Shown one piece after another: positions 28,679 through 38,209 of a stretch of 64,000 nt of DNA. Source of the DNA: Campylobacter concisus (GTDB lineage: Bacteria; Campylobacterota; Campylobacteria; Campylobacterales; Campylobacteraceae); the NCBI RefSeq assembly GCF_003049735.1, contig NZ_PIRM01000001.1:791238-855237 (forward strand), read 5' to 3'. The notes beneath the pieces are model-generated. The model saw only the letters and a program-made list of their open reading frames with translations. It did no database searches and was not told the origin of the DNA. The stretch's first letter is position 1; each line of letters starts with the position of its first letter. The translations under genes and the position numbers were made by a program.

Positions 28679-30346
28679 CTATAGATATCCAAAAGCAGTT
28701 GCAAAAATATAGCCAAATATACAAGAGGATATAACACCAATAAGACCCGGAATGATAAAGCTGTGATTGATAACAAATTTACCAATATGTGTCGTACCAC
28801 TTCTATCAAACTGAATAGCTGCAAGGTCGCTTGGATATGTTGGTAGGATGTAGTATCCGTAGCAAGCTGGCGCAAAGGCTAGAATGATAGCAGGATTAAC
28901 ATCGATATTTAATGCTAATGGCACAAATGCAACCAAGGCCGCAGCTTGAGAATTTACAAATTTTGAGATAATCAAAAGCATAACCGCATAAGTCCAAGGG
29001 TGCTCTTTTACGATGCTTCCTAGCGCCTCTTTCATCATCGGAGTGTGTACTGCAAACATAGTCTCAGCCATCCAAGAGATTCCAAATACTGCAACAAGAG
29101 CGATCATACCTGATCTAAATATCTCGTTTTTGCTGATCTTGCTAGCATCTGTTGGAGTAAATATCAAGATGAGTGCACCTGTTAAAAGCATGAAAATTTG
29201 GATAACATGAACCATGCTTAGGCTCTTTGAAGAGGCTAGTTTGTTGCTTATATTGATGTAAGCACCTTGGAATTCTTCTTTTGCACCTTTTTCATTTATA
29301 TATGTTACTGCACCATCAGCTGTGCGAGTAAGAGTTTGATTTGCATCTTTGCCGATGATTTTGACTGATTGAGCTTTTTGATTTGAGTTTAGCTTGTCGT
29401 TTGAAACTTTTAACTCAGCAGCTTCTGTTTGGATGCTGGCGTCTTTTATCTTTAAGGTTTTTAAGACTTTTTGCTCAGTTGGAAGGTTTGCTATTACTTG
29501 AACGACTGTTGCGTCTTTATAAGTAGTCCAGCTTGGGCGAAGATCTTTAAAGTATCCAAGAAGTGCGACTACAAGGATAGAGCCTAAAAATATCCACATC
29601 GCAGCCCATTGATAGCCAGGAAGCTTTTTGCCTAAAAGTGTCGCACTATCGCCATAAACATATTTTTTAAACTCAGGATCTTGAAGCTTTGCTTGAAAGA
29701 CTTCGTCTTTATCAAGATCTTTACCTCTAAACCAGCTAAAAATTCCTACCGCCAAAACACCGCAAAATGTTGATGGAATCGTAATCTTTAAAAGATCTAA
29801 ATATCCATCAAAGCCAGCTAGGTGAGTTTTAGCATTAATAAGAAAGCTTGTAAGAGTTACAACAGCAACTGAAACTGGACTTGCTATGATGCCCATTTGT
29901 GAAGCTATTGAGCTTGCTGCCATTGGTCGCTCTGGGCGGATACCATTTTTGATAGCAATATCATAAACGATAGGAAGCACGGTATAAACAACGTGTCCAG
30001 TACCGCATAAAATAGTAAGCGTACATGTTACAAAAGGAGCCAAGATACTTACATATTTTGGATTTTTTCTAAGTATAGTTTCTGCTATTTGAAGCATAAC
30101 ATCAAGACCACCACTAGCTTGAAGCGTAGCACTTGCCACAACAACAGCAAGGATAGTTAGCATAACATCAATAGCTGGCTTACCAGGCTCGATGTTAAAT
30201 CCAAAAACAAGAACTATAAGGCCGATACCACCTAGCATACCAAGTGCGATACCGCCTTTTTTAGCTCCGTAGAACAAACAGATAAGGACGATGAGAAGCT
30301 GGATAGCAAACTGCATGCCTTCACTTAAATTCATGAGAAAATCCAT
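28679..30346 (-). CDS. anaerobic C4-dicarboxylate transporter, Dcu family, with large insert
   Basis: Exchanges succinate, fumarate, malate or aspartate across the inner membrane during fumarate respiration. The N-terminal half has the family signatures ([41 protein letters not shown] at about 147-162), and the C-terminal membrane region resumes at [12 protein letters not shown] (about 377). E. coli DcuA/DcuB are near 435-445 residues, whereas this one is 555. The extra length is a hydrophilic segment at about 273-373 that contains no membrane helix. DcuA or DcuB identity is not decided. A TATAAT promoter and an AGGAGG site precede the ATG. Confidence 0.88.
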   Translation of the reverse strand: MDFLMNLSEGMQFAIQLLIVLICLFYGAKKGGIALGMLGGIGLIVLVFGFNIEPGKPAIDVMLTILAVVVASATLQASGGLDVMLQIAETILRKNPKYVSILAPFVTCTLTILCGTGHVVYTVLPIVYDIAIKNGIRPERPMAASSIASQMGIIASPVSVAVVTLTSFLINAKTHLAGFDGYLDLLKITIPSTFCGVLAVGIFSWFRGKDLDKDEVFQAKLQDPEFKKYVYGDSATLLGKKLPGYQWAAMWIFLGSILVVALLGYFKDLRPSWTTYKDATVVQVIANLPTEQKVLKTLKIKDASIQTEAAELKVSNDKLNSNQKAQSVKIIGKDANQTLTRTADGAVTYINEKGAKEEFQGAYINISNKLASSKSLSMVHVIQIFMLLTGALILIFTPTDASKISKNEIFRSGMIALVAVFGISWMAETMFAVHTPMMKEALGSIVKEHPWTYAVMLLIISKFVNSQAAALVAFVPLALNIDVNPAIILAFAPACYGYYILPTYPSDLAAIQFDRSGTTHIGKFVINHSFIIPGLIGVISSCIFGYIFATAFGYL

Positions 30347-30379
30347 GAAACCTCCTAAGTTAATATAAATTTAATCAAG

Positions 30380-30385
30380 ATTATA
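30380..30385 (-). promoter_or_regulatory. -10 promoter element for the Dcu gene
   Basis: TATAAT on the minus strand about 35 bases upstream of the Dcu start codon. Confidence 0.55.
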
Positions 30386-30694
30386 TCTCTTATGGATTTA
30401 GATTAAACTTATATTTTAAGGATAATTTGATACAAATATAACATTTTGATTAATAAGGCTTATTTAGGATAAAATTTATAAGATTATCTCTTACAAATTT
30501 TTTATTTGATCTTGAAATTTTTATTTGTCTTAGAATATATAAAATGAAAATAGCATTGTTATATTTTAAATTTATTAATAATAAAAATTTATTTAAATTT
30601 TATAAATAACCTAGAAAAATATCATAAAAGCCTTATAAATACGAAGTTCAACAGAGATAAAAGAAAAAGGATTAATATTTAAGAAAAGTTTAAA
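30386..30694. other. AT-rich gap with no gene seen
   Basis: About 310 bases, well over 75% A+T by eye, between the Dcu promoter and tRNA-Phe. Every frame is closed within a few dozen codons, and I see no hairpin strong enough to call a terminator or small RNA. Confidence 0.5.
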
Positions 30695-30770
30695 TGGTGG
30701 TTAGAGGCAGAATCGAACTGCCGACACGCAGATTTTCAGTCTGCTGCTCTACCGACTGAGCTATCCAACC
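30695..30770 (-). tRNA. tRNA-Phe (GAA)
   Basis: A 76-nt cloverleaf on the minus strand. The acceptor stem GGTTGGA pairs with TCTAACC (one G-T), the D-arm is GCTC/GAGC, the anticodon stem GCAGA/TCTGC encloses CTGAAAA with anticodon GAA, and the T-arm is GGCAG/CTGCC around TTCGATT. The 3' CCA is encoded (30695-30697). Confidence 0.95.
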
Positions 30771-30789
30771 ACCCGTTAAAGAAAGTCAG

Positions 30790-30795
30790 ATTATA
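30790..30795 (-). promoter_or_regulatory. -10 promoter element for tRNA-Phe
   Basis: Minus strand reads TGTATAAT about 20 bases upstream of the mature 5' end, a good sigma-70 -10. Confidence 0.6.
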
Positions 30796-30897
30796 CATGT
30801 TTAATATTTAAAGCAAGTTTAAAATACACACTTTTTTAAATAAAATAAGCTATATTTTTCTATTTTGACTTGAAATATAAAAGAAATTCTACAAAGC

Positions 30898-30935
30898 AAA
30901 TAAATTACAAGCTTAAATAAGCTTGTAATTTATTT
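30898..30935 (-). terminator. terminator overlapping the tonB stop codon
   Basis: A perfect inverted repeat of at least 14 bp, TAAATTACAAGCTT (30901-30914) and AAGCTTGTAATTTA (30919-30932), with a four-base loop; A/T pairs extend it by about three more. The tonB TAA lies inside the right arm, so the hairpin begins within the coding sequence. Confidence 0.7.
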
Positions 30936-31706
30936 TAATGTATACGAAATAGGGAAACGAAGGTAACGATCTTGCTTAGGTTTTGGAAACTCAGAACTTG
31001 CTCTTTGAATATTTTCTAAAGCACCATTATCAAGCGACTCAAAACCAGAGCTTTTACTAACTTTAAGTTCATCTATGCTGCCGTCTTGCTTAAGTAAAAA
31101 CCTAACTTCTACAACACCTTGATGTTTCATACGTCTAGCATTATTTGGGTAACTTTTATGCCTCTTAACTGCGATTATAACCTTCGTAAAATCTTCATCA
31201 CCTTGTGAATTTGATAAATTTAGCTCAGGTGTTACATTTTGAACTGGAGCTGCAGCGATAGACTTGTTATTGGCTGGCAAATTTGTATTTACACTGGCTG
31301 GCGGTACAATAGGCTGCACTGGCTGAGCAATTACCGGTTCAGGCTTGGGCTCTATTTTTTTCTCTTTTTTAGGCTCTACCTTTTTTATTTCACGCTTTGG
31401 TTTATCCACCTTTTTAGGTTCAGGTTTTGGTTCTGGCTTTGGCTCAGGTTTTGGTGGCTCTGGTGGTGGCGGTGGAGCTGGTGGAGTTGGCTCTGGGATA
31501 AGCATTTGCTCCGCTATTTGAGGTGCTGAGACTTGTGGCACTGGAGTAAATGAATTAAGAGCTATTTTTATCGGTTTTTGCTCACCTATTTTTATCTCAT
31601 CAAAATTATGTGAAAGCAAAAAATATACTACTGCTCCATGCACTACAAGCGAAACAGCTAAGCCGCTGTAATTTGAAATTTTATTCAGAGATTGTTTGGA
31701 TTGCAA
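30930..31706 (-). CDS. tonB: TonB energy-transducing protein
   Basis: Spans the periplasm to energise outer-membrane receptors for iron, haem or cobalamin. It has one membrane anchor (about 15-33), a Pro/Lys/Glu-rich spacer (about 65-130, with PKPEPK repeats) and a C-terminal TonB domain of about 85 residues (VIIAVKRHKSYPNNARRMKHQGVVEV onward; YP and the GVVEVRF strand are conserved). The best start is TTG at 31706, overlapping exbD by 26 bases. Clustering with exbB and exbD supports the role. Confidence 0.92.
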   Translation of the reverse strand: MQSKQSLNKISNYSGLAVSLVVHGAVVYFLLSHNFDEIKIGEQKPIKIALNSFTPVPQVSAPQIAEQMLIPEPTPPAPPPPPEPPKPEPKPEPKPEPKKVDKPKREIKKVEPKKEKKIEPKPEPVIAQPVQPIVPPASVNTNLPANNKSIAAAPVQNVTPELNLSNSQGDEDFTKVIIAVKRHKSYPNNARRMKHQGVVEVRFLLKQDGSIDELKVSKSSGFESLDNGALENIQRASSEFPKPKQDRYLRFPISYTLK

Positions 31707-32064
31707 AATTTTCGTGGCCCTTCTCTTTTAATATATCAATTACTTTGACAAAGCTATCAAATTTCGAATTTTTATCGCTTTTTAGTTCGATCAATGTCTT
31801 TATATCAACCGCATTTAGCTTATCTTTGAGTTCGTTCTCAGAAATTTCTACATCATCTATAAAAAATTTATTATCCTTATCAATTACTACGCTTACCTTT
31901 TTATCGTCCTCTTTGCTTTGCTCAGCACTGTTTGCACTTGGAAGATCAATAGCTATCTTACCTTGAGCAATAAAAGTCGAAATACTAAGTACGATGGCGA
32001 GCAAAACAAGCATAATATCAATAAATGGGACAATATTTAACCCATCTTTTTTATTTAGACGCAT
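31681..32064 (-). CDS. exbD: ExbD biopolymer transport protein
   Basis: Proton-channel partner of ExbB for the TonB system. A 127-residue protein with one N-terminal membrane helix (about 12-32) containing the essential Asp in [12 protein letters not shown], then a compact periplasmic domain. It overlaps exbB by 14 bases and tonB by 26, so translation of the three is coupled. Confidence 0.94.
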   Translation of the reverse strand: MRLNKKDGLNIVPFIDIMLVLLAIVLSISTFIAQGKIAIDLPSANSAEQSKEDDKKVSVVIDKDNKFFIDDVEISENELKDKLNAVDIKTLIELKSDKNSKFDSFVKVIDILKEKGHENFAIQTISE

Positions 32065-32479
32065 TTTCAGCCTTGTATCTATTTAGCATTACATCTACTT
32101 TTCTGACAAAACCATTGTAAATCATCAAAGTTGGTATCGCCACAAGTAGTCCAAAAGCAGTTGCTTTTAGCGCAAGAGAGAGGCCGACCATTATGCTTTT
32201 AGTATCGATTCCGCCTGCCATACCCATATCATAAAATGTGATCATAATTCCAGCAACTGTACCAAGAAGTCCTATATATGGTGCATTTGAGTAGATAATG
32301 TAAAGTGTGGTTAAATTTTTGGTTAGTGCTTCTTCAAACGCTTCAATACTTTTATAGCCTTTTATATCAACGCGTGAATAAAAAATGATACGCTCAATCG
32401 TATACCAAAGTACAAAAAAACTCATAATGCCTAAAATCGCAATAATTACATGATCAATGTGATGTTTAATTAGCTCCAT
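32051..32479 (-). CDS. exbB: ExbB biopolymer transport protein, short form
   Basis: Three-helix motor protein for TonB. At 142 residues it is the short epsilonproteobacterial form; helices lie near 10-28, 60-85 and 100-122. [17 protein letters not shown] and the [20 protein letters not shown] helix match the family. It heads the exbB-exbD-tonB operon and has a TATAAT promoter 30-35 bases upstream. Confidence 0.92.
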   Translation of the reverse strand: MELIKHHIDHVIIAILGIMSFFVLWYTIERIIFYSRVDIKGYKSIEAFEEALTKNLTTLYIIYSNAPYIGLLGTVAGIMITFYDMGMAGGIDTKSIMVGLSLALKATAFGLLVAIPTLMIYNGFVRKVDVMLNRYKAENASK

Positions 32480-32508
32480 AATACCTTCTTAGTAAAAATT
32501 TTTGCGTG

Positions 32509-32514
32509 ATTATA
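32509..32514 (-). promoter_or_regulatory. -10 promoter element for exbB-exbD-tonB
   Basis: TATAAT on the minus strand 30-35 bases upstream of exbB. Iron control by Fur would be expected for this operon, but I could not identify a convincing Fur box around it. Confidence 0.5.
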
Positions 32515-32613
32515 GCTATATTGATAACCAATGTCAAATGTTTGGTAAAAATGTAATTAAATAAAAACTAAAATTTTTAATTTTGTATGTATATATTTAA
32601 TATCTTTAGAATT

Positions 32614-33558
32614 TCAAAAATTTAATTTTTTTCTTAGCAGCTCTATTTCAGTGATGACTATTTTTGGCGTAAGCTCCTTCATACAGGCATGTGTTTTTAT
32701 AGGACACACTCGCTTCATACATGGCATACACTCTAAATTTAAATGCACTATCTTTGCACTCTCATCTTGCCATGGGCTAGTCTCTTTAAATTTAGTCGGT
32801 CCAAAAAGAGCCACAAGTGGCACTTTATAGGCTGCTGCGATATGCATAGGACCACTATCGTTTGTCAAAAAGATACCATTTTTTATAGAACCTATGACCT
32901 CGCAAAGCTCTTTTATGCTTGTTTTTCCGGCCAAATTTTCACATTTCATACCATTTTGTAAGAGTATTTGCTCGATTTCATTGCAAATTTCAAGCTCGGC
33001 TTTTGAGCCAGTGATCTTTACATCAAATTCATCCTTAAAGTGCAGTGCAACCTCTGCAAAATAGTGCGGATACCACCTTTTAGCACTTCCGTAGCTAGCA
33101 CCTGGATTTAGCACGAGGAGATTTTGTTCGCTTTTTTTAGCTTCATAGTAAATCTTTAGTTCGTTTGAAATTTCTTTTAAATTTAGGCTTTGCTTTATGA
33201 AATTTAGATATTTTTGCACCTGATGCAAGCTCTCGCTACTCTTTTTAAAGCAAAATTTTTGCGTTGCTTTTAGAAAAAAAAGCAAAAATTTACTAGCAAA
33301 TGAGCTTCTAAAACTAATAGCAATATCAAATTTTCCAAGCTTGCTAGCCGTTTTTATAAGACTTAAATATCTTGAGTTTTGCTTTTTACTATCATCAATG
33401 ACTACTTTTTCACACTTTGGATGTAATTTGTAAAGCTCACAGGCCACGTAAGAGCCAAAAAATACAATATTTTTAGCATTTTTACTTAAATTTTCTATCG
33501 CCGCACTCGCCATCACAGCATCTCCAAGCCAAGTTGGAAGCTCTATAAAAACTCTCAC
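32614..33558 (-). CDS. waaF: lipopolysaccharide heptosyltransferase (WaaF type)
   Basis: Adds heptose to the inner core of lipooligosaccharide. The 314-residue GT9 enzyme has LPTWLGDAVMASAAIENL at the N-terminus and LTNDSGPMHIAAAYKVPLVALFGPT (about 238-262) in the ADP-heptose domain. The tail Cys cluster ECMPCMKRVCPIKTHACM is typical of WaaF rather than WaaC. The start overlaps the upstream glycosyltransferase by four bases, so the two act in the same core pathway. Confidence 0.88.
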   Translation of the reverse strand: MRVFIELPTWLGDAVMASAAIENLSKNAKNIVFFGSYVACELYKLHPKCEKVVIDDSKKQNSRYLSLIKTASKLGKFDIAISFRSSFASKFLLFFLKATQKFCFKKSSESLHQVQKYLNFIKQSLNLKEISNELKIYYEAKKSEQNLLVLNPGASYGSAKRWYPHYFAEVALHFKDEFDVKITGSKAELEICNEIEQILLQNGMKCENLAGKTSIKELCEVIGSIKNGIFLTNDSGPMHIAAAYKVPLVALFGPTKFKETSPWQDESAKIVHLNLECMPCMKRVCPIKTHACMKELTPKIVITEIELLRKKLNF

Positions 33559-34598
33559 TTTTGCTCCAAATTTAGCACTTCGTTTATGATTTCAAGAGTT
33601 TTGCTCGCATTTTCTTCTATACTAAATTTTTGCGAAAGTAAAAATGACTTCTCTTGTAGCTCTCTCATCATGTCATTATCATTAAGCACCTGCTCCACTA
33701 GTTCCAGTATACTTTCATCATTTGGTTCACGCATAACAAAACGATTTTCTAAAATTTCAGCTGCCCCATTTTGAGCCGTTGTAAAGATAATATTTTTAAA
33801 GCTAAGCGCCTCTAGAACGACATTTGAAAATGGCTCATAGTGTGTTGGAAATATAAAAATATCGCTTGCTTCATAAAATTTTGCAGTCATTTTTTGCTCA
33901 CCTGTAAAAAATGCCTTTATCTTTAGCTTTTTTGCTAGCTTCTTATATGAATTTAAATTTTTATCTTTGCCTACTATTAGCGCATTTACTGGTGTTTTTA
34001 GCTTTGAGACAAGAAGCAAAAAGTCCTTTGCCCCTTTTCTTTTAAAGCCATTTCCGACAAAAAGCACAATTGGTAAATTGTAATCAAGTCCAAATTCTTC
34101 GCATACGCTAAGTTTTGCTTCTCCTTTTTCTACTTTTTGTGGCAAATTTATACCGTTATAAATGGTAACAATTTTTGACTCATCGATACCGTAAGCTGAG
34201 ATGATTTGCTCTTTTATGTAGTTTGAATTTGCGATTATCTTTTTAGAATTTTTAAAGCAACGTTTTTCTAGATATGGATAGACAAAATTTAGAGGATTGA
34301 CCCACCAAAATGGCTTTGTGGCACGATAAATTTTATGCACGCCGTCCCCTGCTCTATAAATATCTGCGCAGCTCACTCGCTCCAAGCTAAAATATACCTC
34401 ATCGCTTTGTTTCTGGCGTTTTACTTGTGCGTTAAATCTCAAAGCCTTTTTCCATGACGAGATCCTAGCCTCTCCTAGATATGAGCGTATAGATGTATCT
34501 ATACCTACGTCTTTTAGGGCTTTAGTAAGCCTTCTTAAATAGCGTTCGGCACCACCGACTGCATTTGGATTGATACGTAAAAAAACTATTTTTTTCAT
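33555..34598 (-). CDS. WaaG-like core glycosyltransferase
   Basis: A GT4 enzyme of 347 residues. GGAERYLRRL sits near the N-terminus, YRAGDGVHKIYRA (about 81-93) is the WaaG hallmark, and the donor domain has VLFVGNGFKRKGA and FPTHYEPFSNVVLEALSFKN (about 250-270). E. coli WaaG adds the first outer-core hexose to heptose II, and pairing with a heptosyltransferase gene fits that. The exact sugar is not shown. Confidence 0.82.
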   Translation of the reverse strand: MKKIVFLRINPNAVGGAERYLRRLTKALKDVGIDTSIRSYLGEARISSWKKALRFNAQVKRQKQSDEVYFSLERVSCADIYRAGDGVHKIYRATKPFWWVNPLNFVYPYLEKRCFKNSKKIIANSNYIKEQIISAYGIDESKIVTIYNGINLPQKVEKGEAKLSVCEEFGLDYNLPIVLFVGNGFKRKGAKDFLLLVSKLKTPVNALIVGKDKNLNSYKKLAKKLKIKAFFTGEQKMTAKFYEASDIFIFPTHYEPFSNVVLEALSFKNIIFTTAQNGAAEILENRFVMREPNDESILELVEQVLNDNDMMRELQEKSFLLSQKFSIEENASKTLEIINEVLNLEQK

Positions 34599-34717
34599 GA
34601 CCTCAAAGCTTTTTATTTTTGTGATTTTTTATTTGCAATGTCCGCCATAATATCAAAAATTTTTATAAATCAGCCTATTTTTTGCCTAAATTTCATAAAA
34701 TTACACAAAGGATAAAA

Positions 34718-37354
34718 ATGAAAACACTTACGATTATTGACACTTTTGGTTTCTTTTTTAGGCTCTACTACGCCATGAGCGGACTTAAAAACAGAGAAGG
34801 CAAGCCAAGCGGTATGATTAGTGGCTTTGCAAATTTTATAGCAAGCCTCAAGGATGAATATCAAAGCGACTACCTCATCTTTGCTCTTGATAGCAAAGGC
34901 AAGACCTTACGTCACGAAATTTTAGGTGATTATAAAGCAAACAGAAACGAGCCACCAGCTCAGCTAAAAGAACAACTTCCAGTTTGCATAGATATGATAG
35001 AAAAAATGGGGCTTTACAGCCTTAGCCGAGAGGGCTACGAGGCCGATGACATCATCGCAAGTGCGGTTAAATTTTGCAAAGATAAAGATATATTTGTGCG
35101 CATCGTTACGCATGATAAGGATCTTTACCAGCTCATAGAGGACGGCAAAGTGAGCATCTACAGCCCACAAAGCAAGACCGATCATGATAGCGCAAGCTGC
35201 TTTGAAAAGTATGGAGTTTATCCGGCACAAGTAAGGGACTTTCTAGCGATCGCAGGCGACAGCTCGGACAACATCCCGGGCGTCAAAGGTATCGGCGCAG
35301 TGGGAGCTAAAAAGCTTTTGGCTGAGTATGGTAGCTTAGAAGGAATTTATGAAAATTTAGCCTTTCTTAGAAACGAGCGCACTAAAAATATGCTTGCCGC
35401 CGCAAAAGACGAAGCATTTTTGAGTAAAAGACTAGCCACTTTATTTGATGACGCGGTTAGTTCATTTGATCTTGAGCACTCTAAATTTCCAGAGCAAAAT
35501 CCTTTGATAAATATCTCGGAAATTTTAAAAGAGTACGATCTAAATAGGCTTCTTAAGAGCTTGCAAAAAGAAGAAAATACCGAATTTAAGCTTGGCTTTA
35601 GAGCAAATTTACTCCTTGATGAGGCTAGCATTGAAAAGCTCTTATCAGGCATCACGCCAGAGACCATTGTTGCCTTTGACACTGAGACCACGGGCGTTGA
35701 TAGCAGGAGCGCAAAGATCGTTGGATTTAGCTTTTGCTTTAACGACGAAGACGCCTACTACGTGCCGGTAGCTCACAACTACCTTGGTGTGCCGCAGCAA
35801 ATTAGCCTAAAATTTGCCACTTGGGCGATAGGGCAAATTTACAAAGGCTGTGTAATCGGACAAAATTTAAAGTACGACTTTGAGATCGTGAAAAACAACC
35901 TAGATTTAAATCCTCCAGCAAATTTTAAAGACACAATGATCCTTGCGTGGCTTAGCGATCCAAACTCAAGTGTCGGCATGGACGCGCTGGCAAAGAGACT
36001 CTATGACTACGACACGATAAAATTTGAAGACGTTGTCAAAAAAGGACAAACTTTTGGCGATGTGCCTCTAGAAAATGCAGCCAAATACGCGAGTGAGGAC
36101 GCTTGGATAACACTTAAATTTTATAAAACTTTTTTAAACACACTTGATAAAAATTTACTAGCTCTTGCCGATACGCACGAGTTTCCTTTTATCCTCACGC
36201 TCTTTGACATGGAGCAAAACGGCATCAAGATAAATGAAGCCAAAATGCAAAAGCTTATCCTTGAAAACGACACCAAATTAAAGGCGCTAACAAGTGAAAT
36301 TTACGAGCTAAGCGGCGAGAATTTTAATATAAACTCAGTAAAACAGCTTGGAGTCATACTTTTTGAGCACTTAAAGCTTCCAACCAAAAAGAAGACAAAA
36401 ACAGGATACAGCACTGATGAGAGCGTGCTTGCTGAGCTTACGGACGCTCATCCAGTGATTGAGAAAATTTTAGCTTACAGAGAGCTATATAAACTGCAAA
36501 GCACCTACTGCGAGCCACTTTTAGCGCTTGCAAAAAAGGATGAGGGCTCACGAATTTACACGAGCTTTTTACAAACTGGCACAAGCACTGGCAGGCTTTC
36601 AAGCAAAAATCCAAATTTACAAAATATCCCAGCTCATGGTAGCCTCGCAAAGGATGTCAGAGAGTGCTTTGAAGCGCGGGAGGGATATAGCTTTGTAGGA
36701 CTTGACTACAGTCAGATCGAGCTTAGGCTGCTAGCTCACTTTAGTCAAGATCCTGCGCTTCTTGAGGCGTTTAAAAATGACGAGGATATCCACGCAAGGA
36801 CGGCTATTAGCATATTTGGTAGCAGTGACGGGCAGAATAGAGCCGTGGCAAAGAGTATAAATTTTGGCCTCATTTACGGCATGGGCTCAAGCAAGCTGGC
36901 AAATCAAGTAAATATCACAAGAGCCGAGGCAAAAGAGTATATAGAGCGCTATTTTAAAGCATTTGAGACGATCAAAGAGTTTTTAGAGAGCATAAAAATT
37001 TCAGCTAAAAACGACGGCTTTGTGCAGACACTACTTGGCAGGAGGCGTTACTTTGACTTTAAAAGTGCCACACCTATGCAAATAGCTATGTTTGAGCGCG
37101 AAGCGGTAAATACGGTCTTTCAAGGCTCTGCGGCAGATCTAGTCAAGATGGCTATGGTAAAAGTTAGAGCAAATTTAGATGAAAACGCGAGAATGTTGCT
37201 TCAGATCCACGATGAGCTGATCTTTGAAGTAAAAGACGAGTTTGCGCAGGAATTTGGCAGGGCGACGCAAAAGACAATGGAGGAAATTTACACGCTAAAT
37301 GTGCCGCTTAAAACATCGCTAAATATCGCTAAAAACTGGGGTGAGCTAAAATAG
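34718..37354 (+). CDS. polA: DNA polymerase I
   Basis: Removes RNA primers and fills gaps. The 878-residue enzyme has all three domains: 5'-3' flap nuclease (1-285, with DTFGFFFRLYYAM and EADD), a 3'-5' exonuclease that appears active (DTETTGV, NLKYDFE and the YASEDAW motif are intact), and the polymerase (GLDYSQIELR, RAVAKSINFGLIYGM, QIHDELIFEV). Many bacterial PolA exonuclease domains are dead, but this one is not. I chose ATG 34718 because AAAGGAT precedes it; an upstream in-frame codon at 34682 has none. Confidence 0.97.
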   Translation: MKTLTIIDTFGFFFRLYYAMSGLKNREGKPSGMISGFANFIASLKDEYQSDYLIFALDSKGKTLRHEILGDYKANRNEPPAQLKEQLPVCIDMIEKMGLYSLSREGYEADDIIASAVKFCKDKDIFVRIVTHDKDLYQLIEDGKVSIYSPQSKTDHDSASCFEKYGVYPAQVRDFLAIAGDSSDNIPGVKGIGAVGAKKLLAEYGSLEGIYENLAFLRNERTKNMLAAAKDEAFLSKRLATLFDDAVSSFDLEHSKFPEQNPLINISEILKEYDLNRLLKSLQKEENTEFKLGFRANLLLDEASIEKLLSGITPETIVAFDTETTGVDSRSAKIVGFSFCFNDEDAYYVPVAHNYLGVPQQISLKFATWAIGQIYKGCVIGQNLKYDFEIVKNNLDLNPPANFKDTMILAWLSDPNSSVGMDALAKRLYDYDTIKFEDVVKKGQTFGDVPLENAAKYASEDAWITLKFYKTFLNTLDKNLLALADTHEFPFILTLFDMEQNGIKINEAKMQKLILENDTKLKALTSEIYELSGENFNINSVKQLGVILFEHLKLPTKKKTKTGYSTDESVLAELTDAHPVIEKILAYRELYKLQSTYCEPLLALAKKDEGSRIYTSFLQTGTSTGRLSSKNPNLQNIPAHGSLAKDVRECFEAREGYSFVGLDYSQIELRLLAHFSQDPALLEAFKNDEDIHARTAISIFGSSDGQNRAVAKSINFGLIYGMGSSKLANQVNITRAEAKEYIERYFKAFETIKEFLESIKISAKNDGFVQTLLGRRRYFDFKSATPMQIAMFEREAVNTVFQGSAADLVKMAMVKVRANLDENARMLLQIHDELIFEVKDEFAQEFGRATQKTMEEIYTLNVPLKTSLNIAKNWGELK

Positions 37355-37367
37355 ATAGATAAATTTT

Positions 37368-37397
37368 GCTGGAGCTTTTAAGATGATTAGCTCCTGC
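37368..37397 (+). terminator. hairpin after polA
   Basis: GGAGCT (37371-37376) pairs with AGCTCC (37389-37394) around a 12-base loop, extended by GC/GC across a T-T mismatch, then TTTATACTT. Confidence 0.55.
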
Positions 37398-37430
37398 TTT
37401 ATACTTAAAAAATAAAGTTGTAGTTTATAG

Positions 37431-37829
37431 CTATATCTTTGGACTTTTATACTTTTGCAGAAAGCAAATGACATCAATCAAATAAGCCAGCAAGCAGCCC
37501 AACGCGTAACATGCGATGTCGCTAACGTCAAATGTTCCACCAAAGACTATGCGTATTATTAAATTATGAATATCTAAAATTTCAAGTACTTTAAAGTATT
37601 GTAAAATTTCTATAAATAGCGAGAAGATAAATATTTCAAATGCTAAAATTTTTGGTGCAGTTTTAAATATAGCTCGTCCAAATGCGTAAAGCATCACCGC
37701 AACTAGCACATCACCCAAATAATGGCGCACGAAGCCACCTTTGACAAAAACTGCGATAAAAATTTCGATTGCTAAAATCACGATTGCTACGACTAAAAAG
37801 GGCAATCTAGCTCGCAAGCCATGTCTCAT
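37431..37829 (-). CDS. DUF2809-like small membrane protein
   Basis: A 132-residue integral membrane protein with about four helices (about 10-30, 38-58, 64-84, 105-125). The HYLGDVLVAVMLYAFGRAIF segment, a conserved Gly-Asp just before a helix, resembles DUF2809 proteins; the function is unknown. The minus-strand frame is open back to 37973, but I prefer the ATG at 37829. The upstream part is basic, low in similarity to the family, and overlaps a SnoaL-like remnant in another frame. Confidence 0.65.
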   Translation of the reverse strand: MRHGLRARLPFLVVAIVILAIEIFIAVFVKGGFVRHYLGDVLVAVMLYAFGRAIFKTAPKILAFEIFIFSLFIEILQYFKVLEILDIHNLIIRIVFGGTFDVSDIACYALGCLLAYLIDVICFLQKYKSPKI

Positions 37830-38209
37830 TTTCTCGTATTGAAAAGATTTGTATATTTTTCGTTTTACTTGCATTTTTTTATTTATTTGAAATTTTACTT
37901 TTTTATAAATTAGAAATGATATCCATACCATCTTTAAAGCCAGGATTGTGCTGGATATATTTCTCGCCCACAAATGTATTTATAACTTCTGCCTTATGCT
38001 CATTAAAAAGAGCATTTCATTAGGTTTTACTTGAAATTGCCAAAACCCAGCTATTTCATGAATTGTAACAGATAATAGCAATATTGCCAAATAAAGAAAA
38101 TTTCTTAATTTTAAAATTCTTTGACAAGAAATATCAATCAAAATAGCTTTTGAAAGTATTTTTCAGACACTTAATAACTTTTTGGTTTAAAAATAATGAA
38201 ATTTATGGA
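37830..38209. other. gap between the DUF2809-like gene and dapE, holding a gene remnant
   Basis: About 380 bases with no intact gene. The part near 37903-38016 encodes a short SnoaL-like fragment on the minus strand. The rest is AT-rich, with only a hydrophobic 40-odd-residue minus-strand frame near 38000-38120 that may be the decayed 5' part of the same gene. Confidence 0.5.
37903..38016 (-). pseudogene. SnoaL/NTF2-like protein fragment
   Basis: A 37-codon frame reading NALFNEHKAEVINTF, then VGEKYIQHNPGFKDGMD, then a stop. The YIQHNP...DG motif is a hallmark of SnoaL-like (NTF2-fold) small proteins, normally 120-140 residues. Upstream the frame is closed by stops, and the neighbouring frame carries more plausible sequence, so at least one frameshift and a 3' truncation are implied. 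Recognition rests on the short motif only. Confidence 0.5.

Noticed and set aside
31239..31529. Tryptophan-rich plus-strand open frame opposite tonB
   Set aside because: Same compositional effect: antisense of the Pro/Lys repeat of tonB.
32480..32560. Fur-box-like sequence upstream of exbB
   Set aside because: AT-rich half-matches (TTGATAA, TATAATC) occur, but no convincing symmetrical Fur site was found around the TATAAT.
37830..37973. Long 5' extension of the DUF2809-like gene
   Set aside because: The extra 48 residues overlap a SnoaL-like remnant in another frame and do not resemble the family; the internal ATG gives the usual length.
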